DNA from: Balneolia bacterium
GTDB lineage: Bacteria > Bacteroidota > Rhodothermia > Balneolales > Cyclonatronaceae
Length of the DNA stretch: 6,031 bases
Reading direction: 5' to 3'
Assembly: GCA_003566395.1 (NCBI GenBank)
Contig: PXDL01000252.1
Location: 1 to 6,031 of the forward strand
Position 1 is the first letter of the stretch, and each line of letters begins with the position of its first letter. This document shows positions 5,761-6,031 of this stretch, piece after piece. The notes under the pieces are model-generated. The model did no database searches and was not told the DNA's origin. It saw only the letters and a list, made by a program, of their open reading frames with translations. The translations under genes were made by a program, and so were the position numbers.

Positions 5761-5969
5761 AAGTACTTATTAATATATGATTTAGCTATATTCTGATATC
5801 TGAATAATTTTCTTTGTGAGAATCATTCACCATCCACCATTCAAAATTGGGAGCGGAGCGACCTGCGCCATTTTTTTACAAGGCCGGAATTGATTCCTTA
5901 AATCAAACTATGAACAGGATTTCAGCTTTTTTGCCTCGGCATCTACCCATTCTTAACTAAAATTCAAAA
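5722..5969 (+). repeat. Dispersed repeat element, copy B
   Basis: Same orientation as copy A, offset by 1582 bp over the first half. It is 7 bp longer in the middle because it has three 7-bp units (5825-5845: ATTCACC, ATCCACC, ATTCAAA) where copy A has two. The small stem (5789-5806) and the hairpin ATTTTC-loop-GAGAAT (5807-5823) are conserved with identical stems; only the loop bases differ. The GC-rich patch GGGAGCGGAGCGACC (5849-5863) corresponds to 4260-4274 in copy A. The end is marked by CTACCCATTC (5943-5952) and AAATTCAAAA (5960-5969). Confidence 0.85.
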
Positions 5970-5980
5970 AAGTAAAAACT

Positions 5981-6026
5981 CCGGCTCTAAACTACTTCAG
6001 TGCACGGAACTTCGTAGTTTGGTCGG
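5981..6026. other. Inverted repeat at the right edge
   Basis: AAACTAC (5989-5995) and GTAGTTT (6014-6020) are perfect 7-bp arms. They extend outward by a wobble and a C-G pair, and further by CCG/CGG (5981-5983 with 6024-6026) across a small internal loop. The inner loop contains the palindrome GTGCAC (6000-6005). No T-run is visible. On the minus strand a 14-codon open frame runs from the window edge to TAG (5989-5987) and ends NYEVPCTEVV; it could be the end of a gene to the right, but is too short to call. Confidence 0.35.
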
Positions 6027-6031
6027 AACAA

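Larger units (their letters stand above)
5640..6031. other. Region downstream of bshA
   Basis: These 392 bp contain no complete gene. The first 80 bp after the bshA stop are A-rich, with no classical hairpin-plus-T-run terminator. Repeat copy B then occupies most of the region, and the last 50 bp carry an inverted repeat with a possible gene end. Confidence 0.75.

Noticed and set aside
4141..5969. Composite transposon carrying bshA
   Set aside because: Neither repeat copy encodes a transposase, and I found no terminal inverted repeats or target-site duplications; bshA looks like a normal chromosomal gene.
5981..6026. Integron attC site
   Set aside because: The arms are inverted repeats but lack the GTTRRRY / RYYYAAC boxes expected of attC.

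Overview
The window looks like a chromosomal segment from a member of the Bacteroidota/Balneolota/Rhodothermota (FCB) assemblage. This is inferred from a Bat (aerotolerance) gene run, a bacillithiol-type BshA, starts that mostly lack a strong Shine-Dalgarno sequence, and a moderate-GC coding versus AT-rich intergenic pattern. No rRNA or other taxonomic marker is present, so the placement is an inference.

Layout. The left 3.7 kb is a minus-strand block read right to left: yebC (3707-2952), a 127-bp gap, then batC (2824-2066), batD (2069-258) and the 5' part of batE (261 to beyond the left edge). The bat genes overlap by 4 bp at each junction (GTGA and ATGA), so translation is probably coupled. 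BatC (TPR plus Gln/Pro/Asp-rich linker), BatD (periplasmic beta-rich region, one membrane span, cytoplasmic tail) and BatE (TPR) are envelope proteins usually found with MoxR and the VWA proteins BatA/BatB. Here yebC, not batB, lies upstream of batC.

A 783-bp intergenic region (3708-4490) separates yebC from the divergently transcribed bshA (4491-5639, plus strand), the glycosyltransferase for the first step of bacillithiol synthesis. The gap is not featureless. It holds a strong 16-bp hairpin (3767-3803), a second inverted repeat (3877-3935), what looks like a frameshifted 3' gene relic on the minus strand (4044-4140), and copy A of a roughly 240-bp repeat (4141-4380).

Copy B of that repeat (5722-5969) lies in the same orientation downstream of bshA, so bshA sits between two direct repeats. 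Each copy starts with a tandem array of 13-bp units (core CAGTATCAG) and carries an internal 7-bp tandem unit (ATTCACC-like) whose number differs between copies. Two small predicted hairpins are conserved in both copies. This paired element is the most unusual signal in the window. It looks like a dispersed non-coding repeat family, but its nature cannot be settled from this window. The last 60 bp contain an inverted repeat and possibly the 3' end of another minus-strand gene.
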